Of a stretch of DNA of 64,000 nt, positions 16,964 through 25,516 are shown piece by piece; position 1 is the first letter of the stretch; each line of letters starts with the position of its first letter. The position numbers and the translations under genes were made by a program. The notes beneath the pieces are model-generated. The model ran no database searches. It had not been told where the DNA came from and was given only the letters and a program-made list of their open reading frames with translations. Origin of the DNA: TWA4 sp051879195 (lineage in GTDB: Bacteria; Bacillota; Clostridia; Lachnospirales; Lachnospiraceae); assembly GCA_051879195.1 (NCBI GenBank), contig JBJELO010000293.1, positions 9,582-73,581 on the forward strand. The letters run 5' to 3'.

Positions 16964-17719
16964 ATGACTGCTGATATATTTTATGATACACTGAAGCAGC
17001 GTTTTAAACAGCTGCTGACTGATTACGAAATTGGAAATGAAACTGTAGAAATCACCTGCCGGGCGCTTTCTCCCGAGGAAGCAATCGGGAAAACAAAACG
17101 CCGTGATTTTCCCATCCTGACAGGAAAAGATATTATGATTCAGGCTGAATTCCGCGGATGCCGCGGTCAGGCCTTTACAGAAGCTCCCCTGGAATTCCGG
17201 GGAAGTCTGGCAGAGATTGTGAATGCCGATCTTTCCCGGGATCCTTATGCGCGTGGACTGTACATTGCCACCCTCAACGCTGTCATGTCTTATCTTGGGA
17301 AATGCACCGGAACAGTACACTGCCGCACCGACGGGCCGGAATCCTGTGCCAGGGATATGTACGGCTGGCTGCGCGCAAATTATCCTGATATCAGCCGGAT
17401 CACGCTTGTCGGATATCAGCCTGCTCTGCTGGAAATGCTTTCCGGCAGCGAATATCAGGTCCGGGTTCTTGATTTAAATCCCGGCAATATCGGTGCAGCA
17501 CGTTACGGAATCACAGTGGAAGACGGCGAAAAAGCCCGAAACGACGCTTCCGAATGGGCCGATCTGATTCTCTGTACCGGCAGCACGGTGTGCAACGGCA
17601 CTATTGTAAATTATCTTGATCTGGATACCGAAGTGGTGTTTTTCGGCACAACCCTTTCCGGATGTGCAGAACTGATGGGACTGAAGCGTGCCTGTTTTGC
17701 AGACCGTTACTCAGAATAA
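16964..17719 (+). CDS. Rossmann-like DUF364/DUF4213 protein (putative heavy-metal chelation family)
   Basis: A 251-residue protein. The C-terminal half has the DUF364 Rossmann-like layout: ITLVGYQPALLEML, then VRVLDLNPGNIG, and ILCTGSTVCNGTIVNYL with the conserved small-residue loop and an Asn. The N-terminal DUF4213-like half has LGLY-type RGLYIATLNAVMSYLG. Members are often found near metal or cofactor genes and are annotated as putative metal chelators, but the chemistry is not established. A GGAGGAG ribosome site precedes the ATG. It stands alone on the plus strand behind the long leader. Confidence 0.75.
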   Translation: MTADIFYDTLKQRFKQLLTDYEIGNETVEITCRALSPEEAIGKTKRRDFPILTGKDIMIQAEFRGCRGQAFTEAPLEFRGSLAEIVNADLSRDPYARGLYIATLNAVMSYLGKCTGTVHCRTDGPESCARDMYGWLRANYPDISRITLVGYQPALLEMLSGSEYQVRVLDLNPGNIGAARYGITVEDGEKARNDASEWADLILCTGSTVCNGTIVNYLDLDTEVVFFGTTLSGCAELMGLKRACFADRYSE

Positions 17720-17732
17720 TCATCTGCCCTGC

Positions 17733-17757
17733 CGCATCAGGCGGCAGGGCAATCAGC
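17733..17757 (+). terminator. GC-rich hairpin after the DUF364 gene
   Basis: A 10-bp stem, GCCCTGCCGC/GCGGCAGGGC, closes a 5-nt loop 13 nt after the stop codon. There is no uridine tract on either strand, so termination efficiency is uncertain. Confidence 0.45.
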
Positions 17758-17840
17758 TTCTCCGTGCACTTCTCAGGCATCATCTCAGTTTCAGTTTATC
17801 CTTCAGTGCCTCAACCAGTGCCGCAGAAAAATTAATACTC

Positions 17841-18470
17841 TCAGATTTCCCGTTTTTCATATATTTTTATGGAAACAATCCAGGATATGCCAAACAGAGC
17901 AAGTCCTGCTGCGGCAAACAGCACGGGAATCAGATATCCCTGTACCGCAACGGAAAAATGAATATTTTCTACAATCTGCGGAAATGCAACACCCCCTCCG
18001 CATACGATGGCAATTGTAATATAATAGGCAATTCTCCCTTTTTCCACACCGTATTTAAACATGATCGGCATAATGATACCGGAAGAAAACAGACCCAGCA
18101 TCAACAGAATCGACAAAATCCATGCCAGCTCTTCCCATGCGACTCCCACACCTGCTGCCGCACGGATACACTGAATCACTGTTGAAATGATCCATAAGCC
18201 GGCAATCAGCACGGCTGCCATCAGATATTTTACCGAAACCAGCTGTGCGCGGGAACAGGGAAGCGTACCGCTGTAAACATTCCAGCCGCTTTTTTCATCG
18301 TAGGACAGCAGCGTAGTCGGAATGATGCTCGCCACCATCATGGGATAAATCGTAAAAAACAGATTATCCTCTCCCACAGCAGAAACAGCCAGAAACACAA
18401 TCATCAGAAAAAGAACCGCGCGGCAGTATTTTTTTATCATATAACAATCTTTCAGAAAAAGTCCTTTCAT
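17841..18470 (-). CDS. ABC-2 type transporter permease
   Basis: A 209-residue integral membrane protein with about six hydrophobic helices. It begins with MKGLFLKDCYMIKKY, the typical cytoplasmic start of ABC-2 permeases, and includes TTLLSYDEKSGWNVYSGTLPCSR, seen in the short bacitracin/lantibiotic-type exporters. It pairs with the ATPase encoded 5 nt upstream and the YtrA-type regulator before that. The substrate is unknown; antimicrobial export or envelope stress is the usual context. Confidence 0.8.
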   Translation of the reverse strand: MKGLFLKDCYMIKKYCRAVLFLMIVFLAVSAVGEDNLFFTIYPMMVASIIPTTLLSYDEKSGWNVYSGTLPCSRAQLVSVKYLMAAVLIAGLWIISTVIQCIRAAAGVGVAWEELAWILSILLMLGLFSSGIIMPIMFKYGVEKGRIAYYITIAIVCGGGVAFPQIVENIHFSVAVQGYLIPVLFAAAGLALFGISWIVSIKIYEKREI

Positions 18471-18475
18471 ATCCG

Positions 18476-19360
18476 TTACGCCTCCTTTACCATAAATACA
18501 AATAATTCTTCAATCGTAACCGGGCTGATGCTGATTCCTTCCGGCACTGCCTCACGCAGCACCAGCGCTTCCACACCATAGGGAGATTCCTTTTTCCCTC
18601 TGACAGCGGAGGGCTCCATTGCATCAATCACCTCACGGGTGCAGTGAATCAGACCATATTCCTCCAGAAGAATATCCTTTTCCTCACACAGCAGCAGATT
18701 TCCTTTATGAAGAAATGCAATGTAATCACAGATTTTCTCCAGATCGCTCACAATGTGAGAAGACATCAGGATCGAATGGCTCTCATCTCTGGTAAATTCG
18801 CTGAACATCTCCACCACTTCATCGCGGACCACCGGATCGAGGCCGCTGGTGGCTTCATCCAGAATCAGCAGCTTCGCGTCGTGGGAAAGCGCCACCGCAA
18901 TGCCCAGCTTCATCTTCATACCCCGGGAAAAATCCTGAAACGGCTTCTTCTCCGGCACGGAAAGCTTCTTCAGATAATCGAAGAAAACATCTTCCTTCCA
19001 GTTTTTGTACGTATGTTTCATAATACGGTTAACCTGACCGGCATTGAGACACTCCGGAAATCCCACTTCATCCAGCACAACGCCGATATCCTCCTTCGTC
19101 GCATTCAGCCTCTCCTGATTATCCTTACCCATAATCGTAATCGTACCGCTGTCCCTTTGGATCATATCAAGAATCAGTTTGATCGTCGTACTCTTGCCCG
19201 CACCATTCTCCCCGATCAGCCCCATAATGCAGCCGCAGGGCAGTGTCAGATCCAGATGATCCAGTGAAAAACCCGGATAGGATTTACTGAGATCCCTGAT
19301 TTCAATCGCATTAACACTTACGCCTGTTGTGCCTGTTTTATTCTCCCCCGTTATATTCAT
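18476..19360 (-). CDS. ABC transporter ATP-binding protein
   Basis: A 294-residue ATPase. It has Walker A GENGAGKST, a variant signature FSRGMKMKLGIA, Walker B LLILDEATSGLDP and the switch His in MSSHIVSDLE. The 20-residue polar N-terminal extension is unusual. The start codon overlaps the stop of the GntR gene (TAATG), so the regulator, ATPase and permease are translated together. The variant signature is common in the YtrB/BcrA-like subgroup regulated by YtrA-type proteins. Confidence 0.88.
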   Translation of the reverse strand: MNITGENKTGTTGVSVNAIEIRDLSKSYPGFSLDHLDLTLPCGCIMGLIGENGAGKSTTIKLILDMIQRDSGTITIMGKDNQERLNATKEDIGVVLDEVGFPECLNAGQVNRIMKHTYKNWKEDVFFDYLKKLSVPEKKPFQDFSRGMKMKLGIAVALSHDAKLLILDEATSGLDPVVRDEVVEMFSEFTRDESHSILMSSHIVSDLEKICDYIAFLHKGNLLLCEEKDILLEEYGLIHCTREVIDAMEPSAVRGKKESPYGVEALVLREAVPEGISISPVTIEELFVFMVKEA

Positions 19361-19737
19361 TACTGCTCCTCCTCATTGATAATGTGAAACATATCGATAA
19401 TATCCTGCCTGCTGAGATTGCATGAAACAGCAAGTTTCGCAATCTCCATCAGGTGTTCCTCGATTTTTTTCAGATTCTCCTCCCGCAGCCATTCCACATT
19501 CTTGGGAGCCACAAAGCATCCCTTGGCCGCGATCGTGTAAATGTAACCTTCCTTCTCCAGTTCATCATAGGCTCTCTTCGTGGTAACCACACTGATCCGC
19601 AGATCCTTGGCCAGATTGCGGATTGACGGAAGCGCTTCATCCGCCTGCAGCGTCCCGTTGATGATCTGATTCTTGATCTGCGTATAAATCTGATCATAAA
19701 TCGGCGCACCGCTTTTGTTATCAATGAAAATATTCAC
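19360..19737 (-). CDS. GntR-family regulator, YtrA subfamily
   Basis: A 125-residue protein with a winged helix covering residues 10-75 (PIYDQIYTQIKNQIINGTL, LPSIRNLAKDLRISVVTTKR, YDELEKEGYIYT) and a short C-terminal dimerisation helix. That layout is diagnostic of the YtrA subfamily, which has no large effector domain. It starts at GTG 19737 after GAGGTGA. It should repress its own operon by binding the dyad in the promoter just upstream, and respond to envelope-active compounds. Confidence 0.88.
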   Translation of the reverse strand: MNIFIDNKSGAPIYDQIYTQIKNQIINGTLQADEALPSIRNLAKDLRISVVTTKRAYDELEKEGYIYTIAAKGCFVAPKNVEWLREENLKKIEEHLMEIAKLAVSCNLSRQDIIDMFHIINEEEQ

Positions 19738-19771
19738 TTTTTCACCTCATTGTTTCATTCGCTTAAGCTTC

Positions 19772-19830
19772 ACTGTATATACTGTTCATCTGTATATGTA
19801 CAGTATATACAGTTAGTACAGTATTGTCAA
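19772..19830 (-). promoter_or_regulatory. Promoter and dyad operator of the GntR-ABC operon
   Basis: TTGACA (19825-19830), 17 bp and TATACT (19802-19807) form a near-consensus promoter. A 12-bp inverted repeat, ACTGTATATACT (19772-19783) and AGTATATACAGT (19802-19813), covers the -10 and the start region. Extra CTGTATA-like half-sites lie between. This is the expected place for a YtrA-type repressor. Confidence 0.75.
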
Positions 19831-19850
19831 TAGTATTTTGCAAAACAATA

Positions 19851-19883
19851 ACTCCTCCGTATGTTTCGTCCATACGGAGGAGT
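19851..19883 (-). terminator. Intrinsic terminator of the ferredoxin-FGGY kinase operon
   Basis: A perfect 13-bp stem, ACTCCTCCGTATG/CATACGGAGGAGT, with a 7-nt loop is followed on the minus strand by TTATTGTTTTG. It lies about 80 bp after the kinase stop codon. Confidence 0.8.
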
Positions 19884-19965
19884 CTTCCTGTCTGGTCACA
19901 TCATTAATAAATCATTATCAAATGCAGGCTTCACTTCATTCTCACCCCACCCCTTCAGAAATCTT

Positions 19966-21519
19966 TTATTTACAAAGCTTTTCCCCGCCCGAATTCTGAA
20001 CCGTCTCCCACACACTGATTGCCGCTCCGCATGCTGCTTCTTCCCTGCATTCTGATAAGCGGATTTTCTGTCCAAAACGCTGTTCCAGTACCTGCTGCAG
20101 CACAGGATTCAGCCGAACCCCGTTTCCTGATGCAATAATCCGTGAAGCCTGTCTGCCGGTAAAGCAAACAGTCGTTTCGTACATTTCCGCCAGTTCATCT
20201 GCCATTCCGTAAAGTACTCCCAGAATCAGACCGCCGGGGGTGAAATTTTCCTCGCCGAGGCCTGTGATGCTTCCTCTTTCCTCAGGATTCTGTCTTGTTC
20301 CGAGAAATGTGGTTTTTACCGTGGGAACCAGGTTCCGGTTCCCGCCGCATGCCCCGCCTGACTGTCCCCTGTTCCCTGTCTTCAGCGCTTTCTTATCTTT
20401 CTCTGTTTTCTTATCTTTCTCTGCTTTCATTTTCATTGCCTGTTCCGCCAGCTGCTGCATGACCTCATACTGTGGTTTTTCTTCTGCCCCGGCGGCTGCT
20501 GCATAGGTTCTGAAAAAATGTTCCAGCATGGCATAGGCTTTTCCGCCGCACAGAGATGCGCCTGCCAGCAGGTATTTTCCGTGCAGAAATGGCCTGGTGT
20601 CGATTCCGGGAATCCGATAATACCGGTCAGACACCATGGAAATCTGCCCGCCGGTTCCCATATTGATCAGCAGTGTATCCTGTCCGGAACAGTCTCCTTC
20701 CTGACAGACAACTTCCTGATAACTGTTTTCCCTGCAGCTGCCGATACTTCCCAGAAAACTTGCCTGATTATCACCGATGGCCGTGAAAACCGGTATTTTA
20801 CAGTAAGTTCCGATTTTTGTGATCCGGTCGGTCACCTGTGGGAGCAGGGAACAATCAACGCCCAGCCGATACAGTTCATTTTCCAGGAAGCAGCCCTTTT
20901 CCACATCGAAAAAACCGGTGCCGGCCGCCATGCTCGTGTGAAGCAGCGGCGTTTTCCGCCCGGTCAGACGCATTCCGAAATAATCAGCAATTGTACAGAA
21001 AGAGGCAGCGTTTGAAGGAACTCTTTTCTGCTGCATCAGCGCCAGATGAGTAACAAGACCAAAGCCGGTGCATTCTTCCCGTCCACATTGTTCCCGAATC
21101 CAGTCCGTAACTTTCCGCGCGGCCCCATCCGGCACTTTTTCTGCACCCGCTGCTTCTCCCGCAGATACCGCCTCCCCGCTCTGATCCTGCCACGTATACA
21201 GGGGACTGACCGCATTACCGTCCGCATCCACATACAGAATTCCGTGCATCTGCCCGCTCAGACCGATAGCCGCAATCTCGCAGGTACCGGCTTTTTCTGT
21301 ACCCTCTTCTCCGGTTTCATATTCTGCCAGCAGTCCGGTCAGCATTTTTCCGGCCGTCCTTTCAATGACAGAAACATCCTGAAGCCGTTCCCATGAATGT
21401 GCTCCCTTCAGAAAACTTTTATGTTCTCTGGTCAGGCTGGTCAGAACCTCGTTTTTCGACGGTTCATAGACCACCATACTGATCGTAGTCGTGCCGATAT
21501 CAATGCCAATCACTTTCAT
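19966..21519 (-). CDS. FGGY-family carbohydrate kinase (sedoheptulokinase-like)
   Basis: A 517-residue sugar kinase with an actin-like fold. The N-terminal phosphate loop is VIGIDIGTTTISMV, the sugar-binding region has GLSGQMHGILY and WQDQ, and DNQASF carries the catalytic Asp. The second ATP domain has MGTGGQISMV and ASGNGVRLNPVLQQVLEQRF. The subgroup resembles sedoheptulokinases more than xylulokinases, but the substrate is not certain. A Lys/Asp/Glu and Gly/Asn-rich insertion near residues 385-415 interrupts the C-terminal domain. It lies 3 nt downstream of the EFR1 gene. Confidence 0.82.
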   Translation of the reverse strand: MKVIGIDIGTTTISMVVYEPSKNEVLTSLTREHKSFLKGAHSWERLQDVSVIERTAGKMLTGLLAEYETGEEGTEKAGTCEIAAIGLSGQMHGILYVDADGNAVSPLYTWQDQSGEAVSAGEAAGAEKVPDGAARKVTDWIREQCGREECTGFGLVTHLALMQQKRVPSNAASFCTIADYFGMRLTGRKTPLLHTSMAAGTGFFDVEKGCFLENELYRLGVDCSLLPQVTDRITKIGTYCKIPVFTAIGDNQASFLGSIGSCRENSYQEVVCQEGDCSGQDTLLINMGTGGQISMVSDRYYRIPGIDTRPFLHGKYLLAGASLCGGKAYAMLEHFFRTYAAAAGAEEKPQYEVMQQLAEQAMKMKAEKDKKTEKDKKALKTGNRGQSGGACGGNRNLVPTVKTTFLGTRQNPEERGSITGLGEENFTPGGLILGVLYGMADELAEMYETTVCFTGRQASRIIASGNGVRLNPVLQQVLEQRFGQKIRLSECREEAACGAAISVWETVQNSGGEKLCK

Positions 21520-21522
21520 AGC

Positions 21523-22275
21523 TTATTTCCTCTCCTGACACAGATATCTGCGTTTCCCCAGGGTCTTTTTGCCGTATTCAATGGCTTCTTTCGGGCAGCT
21601 GCAGATACAGGCCATGCAATGCGTACAGTCCCCGCCCCACTGAGGTTTTCCATTTATCAACCGGATATTGCCAAGGGGACAGACTTTTTCACATTTCCCG
21701 CAGCTGATACAGCCTGATGAAGCATAAAACTTTTTATCACTGACACAGAATGGATAAAATACCGCATTGACCGGCCCGCTTTTGACTCTGTCGGAAATGT
21801 GGATTGCTTTCTTCGGAAGCACAGCGCCTTTTTTGATGATTCCGGCATATCCGCGTATCCGCCCTTCCGCCTGACGGATGATATCCCCGGCTTCCGAATC
21901 CGACGGTGCGTAAAACATGGCAATATAATTCTCCGGCATCACGATTTCCCCGCAGCCCATGTACATAAAATGCTTTTTAAAGCAGAATTTTCTCGCATAT
22001 TTCGCCGCATTTCCGTTATCTTCACCGCAGGTCATAATAAAATAAGCGCTTCTGCTGCCTGTAAATCCGGTTTTATCAATCCATAACTTAACCTTTTCAG
22101 GTATCCTCCACGCATATGTAGGTGTCACAAATACCAGCGGCTTCTCCGAATAAATCTTCGTATAATCACTTTTTTTCATCCGGTCATTGATGCTGATCAT
22201 CTCATCCCCCGTCAGCATCGCAATTTTCTTCGCAACATAAGCACTGTTCCCCGTCCCTGAAAAATACAATATCAT
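21523..22275 (-). CDS. EFR1-family flavodoxin-ferredoxin fusion protein
   Basis: A 250-residue protein with an N-terminal flavodoxin-like domain (YFSGTGNSAYVA, the FMN phosphate loop, and VTPTYAWRIPEKV). Two C-terminal [4Fe-4S] motifs follow: CISCGKCEKVCP and CTHCMACICSCP. Such EFR1 proteins are frequent in Clostridia as soluble electron carriers; their partners are usually unknown. The start at 22275 has GGAGG. It is co-transcribed with the FGGY kinase, and a functional link between the two is not evident. Confidence 0.9.
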   Translation of the reverse strand: MILYFSGTGNSAYVAKKIAMLTGDEMISINDRMKKSDYTKIYSEKPLVFVTPTYAWRIPEKVKLWIDKTGFTGSRSAYFIMTCGEDNGNAAKYARKFCFKKHFMYMGCGEIVMPENYIAMFYAPSDSEAGDIIRQAEGRIRGYAGIIKKGAVLPKKAIHISDRVKSGPVNAVFYPFCVSDKKFYASSGCISCGKCEKVCPLGNIRLINGKPQWGGDCTHCMACICSCPKEAIEYGKKTLGKRRYLCQERK

Positions 22276-22665
22276 CTTAACTCCTCCATCTCATATGATC
22301 CCTTCTCATCATCTCCGGACAATTTTAGGGACGATTTCCGCATCGCCCTTCAAAAACGCATTAAATTTTCCCCAAAAGCGTTCTGTCTTTCTGCTGTCCG
22401 TTTTCAAGCACTACCATCTTACCACATCCTGTAAAATTACGCCAACAATTGTTTTCATCCGCGCAATATCTGCGCAGAAAGAGGCATAAAACATATGGCA
22501 TAAAATATTCAATATAAATATAACCGATCAAATTGTTCAACACAAGACGCAAGCAGGGCGCCCCGCACCTTCTTCCCGGTGCGCAGCGCCCTCTGAACCG
22601 TTTTAACCGTATATCTGTATCTAACTGTATATCTTACCGTATATCCAGGTGTATATCTGCCCGCA
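22276..22665. other. Intergenic region with weak promoter and 12-bp repeats
   Basis: No gene is visible. A weak minus-strand promoter candidate (TTGGCG, 18 bp, TAAGAT) lies near 22420-22450, upstream of the EFR1 gene. A GC-rich hairpin occupies 22555-22592, downstream of the permease gene, without a clear uridine tract. At 22609-22657 the heptamer GTATATC occurs four times, the last three at an exact 12-bp period. Confidence 0.4.
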
Positions 22666-23916
22666 TCAGTCGTTGGTCAGATGACATTTATCCAGAAGAT
22701 AGAATACCAGGCTCAGGATCATGCCTACAACGCAGGCGAGAACCATACCGGTCAGCTGTACATCGCCGATATTGACCGCAATGCCGGAGAGACCGATTAC
22801 GAAAATAACCGATGTCAGCGTCAGATTTCTTGATTTGCCGTAATCCACCTGATTGTCAACCAGGATCCGCAGGCCGGAGGTACCGATCATGCCGTACAGC
22901 AGGATAGAAATACCGCCGATAACCGGGCCGGGAATGGTGCTGATCAGGGTGGAGAGCTTTCCGCAGAAAGAAATCAGGATGGAAAGGACTGCCGCACCTC
23001 CGATTACCCGCACACTGTATACACCGGTGATGGCCATAACACCGATATTTTCCCCGTATGTAGTGGTGGGAACGGAACCGATCATGCCGGAAATAGCTGT
23101 GGAAAAGTTATCCGCGAAAATGGAGCGGTGCAGGCCGGGATCTTTCAGCAGGTCTCTTCCTACGATCTTACCGGTTACGATCTGGTGTCCGATATGCTCG
23201 GAGGTAATAACCAGAAGCACGGGAAGGATTGTGAGAATCGCCTGCGGATTAAATCTTGCCATCTGGAAACCGGGAACGGCAAACCAGGATGCCTGCGCCA
23301 CTTCAGCAAAATCCAGCATACCGCAGCAGGCTGCTGCAACGTACCCTGCGATAATAGCGATCAGAATGGGAATAACCGACAGGAATCCTCTGAACAGAAC
23401 CTGTCCGAAAATGGCTACACCCAATGTTACCAGAAAGACAATTACATTATTCCTATCCACCGTGTCCACGCCGGTCAGGCCTGCAGTGGATGCTGCGGAA
23501 CCGGCAAGTTCCAGACCGATCAGGGCCACAACCGGTCCCATGGCCGCCGGTGGAAGTACCACATCGATCCAGTCTGTTCCGAACTTGTAGATGATCAGCG
23601 CCAGCACACAGCCGCAGAGACCTACCACAACGAATCCGCCCTGGGCATACTCAAAACCGTATTTGGTAATGACGATGCCCGCCGGTGCCAGGAATGCAAA
23701 ACTGGAACCCAGATAGGCAGGGGCTTTCCCCTTGGTGATGAAAATAAACAGCAGGGTTCCCACACCGTTCATGAACAGAACGATAGCCGGGTTGATGCCG
23801 AAAATAAACGGTACCAGAACCGTTGCGCCGAACATGGCGAACATATGCTGGATACTCAGCGGTATCAGCAGCCCAACCGGGACCTTTTCCTCGACCTGAA
23901 TAATTTTTTTCTCCAT
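22666..23916 (-). CDS. uraA: Uracil/xanthine permease (NCS2, solute carrier 23 family)
   Basis: A 416-residue membrane transporter with about 14 helices. Family marks are PLSIQHMFAMFGATVLVPFIFG at the start, the QVLFRG region, and GENIGVMAITGVYS near residue 285, the nucleobase site of NCS2 carriers. Proton-driven uptake of uracil is the most likely role, though xanthine or uric acid cannot be excluded. The start at 23916 is preceded by GCGAGG, which lies inside an 8-codon upstream ORF ending 3 nt before the ATG. Confidence 0.85.
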   Translation of the reverse strand: MEKKIIQVEEKVPVGLLIPLSIQHMFAMFGATVLVPFIFGINPAIVLFMNGVGTLLFIFITKGKAPAYLGSSFAFLAPAGIVITKYGFEYAQGGFVVVGLCGCVLALIIYKFGTDWIDVVLPPAAMGPVVALIGLELAGSAASTAGLTGVDTVDRNNVIVFLVTLGVAIFGQVLFRGFLSVIPILIAIIAGYVAAACCGMLDFAEVAQASWFAVPGFQMARFNPQAILTILPVLLVITSEHIGHQIVTGKIVGRDLLKDPGLHRSIFADNFSTAISGMIGSVPTTTYGENIGVMAITGVYSVRVIGGAAVLSILISFCGKLSTLISTIPGPVIGGISILLYGMIGTSGLRILVDNQVDYGKSRNLTLTSVIFVIGLSGIAVNIGDVQLTGMVLACVVGMILSLVFYLLDKCHLTND

Positions 23917-23919
23917 AGA

Positions 23920-23946
23920 CTACCTCGCTTTCTTAAAATGTTTCAT
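23920..23946 (-). CDS. Eight-codon upstream ORF before uraA
   Basis: ATG AAA CAT TTT AAG AAA GCG AGG TAG encodes MKHFKKAR. A strong AGGAG ribosome site lies 6 nt before the ATG. The stop is 3 nt before the uraA start, and the uORF covers the uraA ribosome site. It may couple uraA translation to ribosomes arriving from the uORF, or simply improve initiation. It was found by eye and is too short to test for coding potential. Confidence 0.4.
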   Translation of the reverse strand: MKHFKKAR

Positions 23947-24006
23947 AGCGTACTCCTGACAATATCTGTCCCAATCCTGCAAAAGCAGACAGTACTGTCC
24001 TACACC

Positions 24007-24034
24007 ATTATACACAAATACCCCGCATCGTCAA
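24007..24034 (-). promoter_or_regulatory. Promoter of uraA
   Basis: TTGACG (24029-24034), 16 bp and TATAAT (24007-24012) on the minus strand. The -35 lies inside the terminator hairpin of the upstream gene. The leader of about 85 nt holds the palindrome GACAGTACTGTC; no PyrR-binding loop or purine riboswitch core was recognised. Confidence 0.65.
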
Positions 24035-24044
24035 AGATGCAGGG
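24021..24044 (-). terminator. Intrinsic terminator of the GshA-like gene
   Basis: A 9-bp stem (CCCTGCATC with GATGCGGGG, one G-T pair) and a short loop, followed by TATTTGTG on the minus strand. It lies about 50 bp after the stop codon. Confidence 0.6.
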
Positions 24045-24092
24045 CATATTTTTCCGTTTTTTTTATGTTTTTTCCCAATCGTCCTCCGATAT

Positions 24093-25490
24093 TCAGTGTT
24101 TCTTCTGCGGCCCTTTTCCCGATGTCATGGTTTTCTGAAGCGCTTCCGCCAGCTGCAGTCCCTTTTCCACAAAACTGCCGCCAAATCTGCGTCTTATGAT
24201 CCATGCATAGCGGTTGTCGGCATCCACAAATTTTGCCTCTTCAAAATCAAGAACCTGCAGGATTTCATCAGAATATCCTTCATAAAACTGTTTCATCTCA
24301 TCAATAATCCCGGAGGCCGCATGGGCCACGGAGCATACCTCACCGTCCGGAGCCACGATTTTAACTGTTTTCAGGTCATAGTGAGCAGCATTTTTAAAGT
24401 TCTGTACTGCCTGAACCTGATCTTTTTTCGAAAAGGGCCTGCGGGGTAATGATGCCAGCCAGACCAGAAGCAGCTGAGCAAATACAATATCCCGCTCATC
24501 CACGCCCGCTTCGGTCAGCGGATTGAGATCAAACATCCGCAGTTCGATATGGTTGACGCCATTGGTCTTCAGCGATTCCAGGCTGTTTTTCCCTGCCGGC
24601 TTCAGCCGCACCGGATAGTAAAGCTCTGACGGATACGCCAGAAGCCCTTCATCCACATACTCCTGTATACTGTCGGCATAAGCCTGCAGATCGCTGTAAT
24701 CGAATATGGGTGCAAACGTATTCCAATACCCCAGTTCACTGCACCGCACGGAAGCCATTCCGCTGAATTCATCCGCACCGAAACGCCCCTTTTCCACAAA
24801 GGAAGAATCCATCAGCGGGCTGGCGGCTGTCACGGCTGTGAGAATCCAGCCATAAGCAGCCGTTTTCTCCGCCAGTTCCACATAAAACTGATCTTTATAT
24901 TCTCTGAAATCATTTTCTCCGGAATCCATATCTCCCAATTCACTTTTCACGGAATCAGATTTTTCAAAATCTGCTTTCCCGGAATTTTCTTCTTCGAAAT
25001 CCGGGCAGTCCCTCCTTCCGGCAGCAAAATCAGCCCGCAGCAGCGCCTCATCAAAGGAATAATTCACATGAATGCCTGACAGCGTCATTTTATACCTGCC
25101 GTATCGGTCTGAAAGATATTCACGGTAGGCAGTTTTTGACGCATCTTTCCCGAAAAAACGTGCCACCGGTATGTCCCATTCATTGCGGATAAACGGCGGA
25201 TTGGAAAACGGCCACAGGATTTCCCTTTCGGGCAGATCACACAGTTTTTTCTGGATCTGACAGGACCAGTCCATCAGAGCCTCCACCGCAGCATGGGCAT
25301 CTGAAAATACAGGTGTATTGATTTCCGTCTGATTCTCCCCGAAATCGCGCACTATATTGTTATTATCAGGAAAAGGGTGCGGTGTGTGGGCCAAATATCC
25401 TTCCGGCGTCACGCGGAGACTTTCCTTTTCCAGCCCGAAGCTTCCCTTCAGCAGTAAAGCTTTTACCGTCGGGTCCTGTATATGCAGCAT
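24093..25490 (-). CDS. GshA-type glutamate-cysteine ligase
   Basis: A 465-residue ligase of the E. coli GshA/GshAB N-terminal type. Markers are FGLEKESLRVTPEGYLA (ATP/Mg site), FGENQTEINTPV, MTLSGIHVNYSF, and HIELRMFDLNPLTEAGVDE near residue 330. It joins glutamate to cysteine or a similar amino acid through the gamma-carboxylate. An acidic Asp/Glu/Ser/Lys insertion near residues 160-195 interrupts the fold. ATG 25490 has GGAGG at 7 nt. No GshB or GshF is seen, but an ATP-grasp ligase is two genes upstream in the same operon, so the product may be glutathione or another gamma-glutamyl peptide. Confidence 0.85.
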   Translation of the reverse strand: MLHIQDPTVKALLLKGSFGLEKESLRVTPEGYLAHTPHPFPDNNNIVRDFGENQTEINTPVFSDAHAAVEALMDWSCQIQKKLCDLPEREILWPFSNPPFIRNEWDIPVARFFGKDASKTAYREYLSDRYGRYKMTLSGIHVNYSFDEALLRADFAAGRRDCPDFEEENSGKADFEKSDSVKSELGDMDSGENDFREYKDQFYVELAEKTAAYGWILTAVTAASPLMDSSFVEKGRFGADEFSGMASVRCSELGYWNTFAPIFDYSDLQAYADSIQEYVDEGLLAYPSELYYPVRLKPAGKNSLESLKTNGVNHIELRMFDLNPLTEAGVDERDIVFAQLLLVWLASLPRRPFSKKDQVQAVQNFKNAAHYDLKTVKIVAPDGEVCSVAHAASGIIDEMKQFYEGYSDEILQVLDFEEAKFVDADNRYAWIIRRRFGGSFVEKGLQLAEALQKTMTSGKGPQKKH

Positions 25491-25516
25491 GGCAATCCCT
25501 CCTTCCGGGTGCTGTT

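Noticed and set aside
16847..17320. Minus-strand ORF of 157 residues over the leader and DUF364 gene
   Set aside because: It is antisense to a well-supported gene, lacks a ribosome site and shows no recognisable motif.
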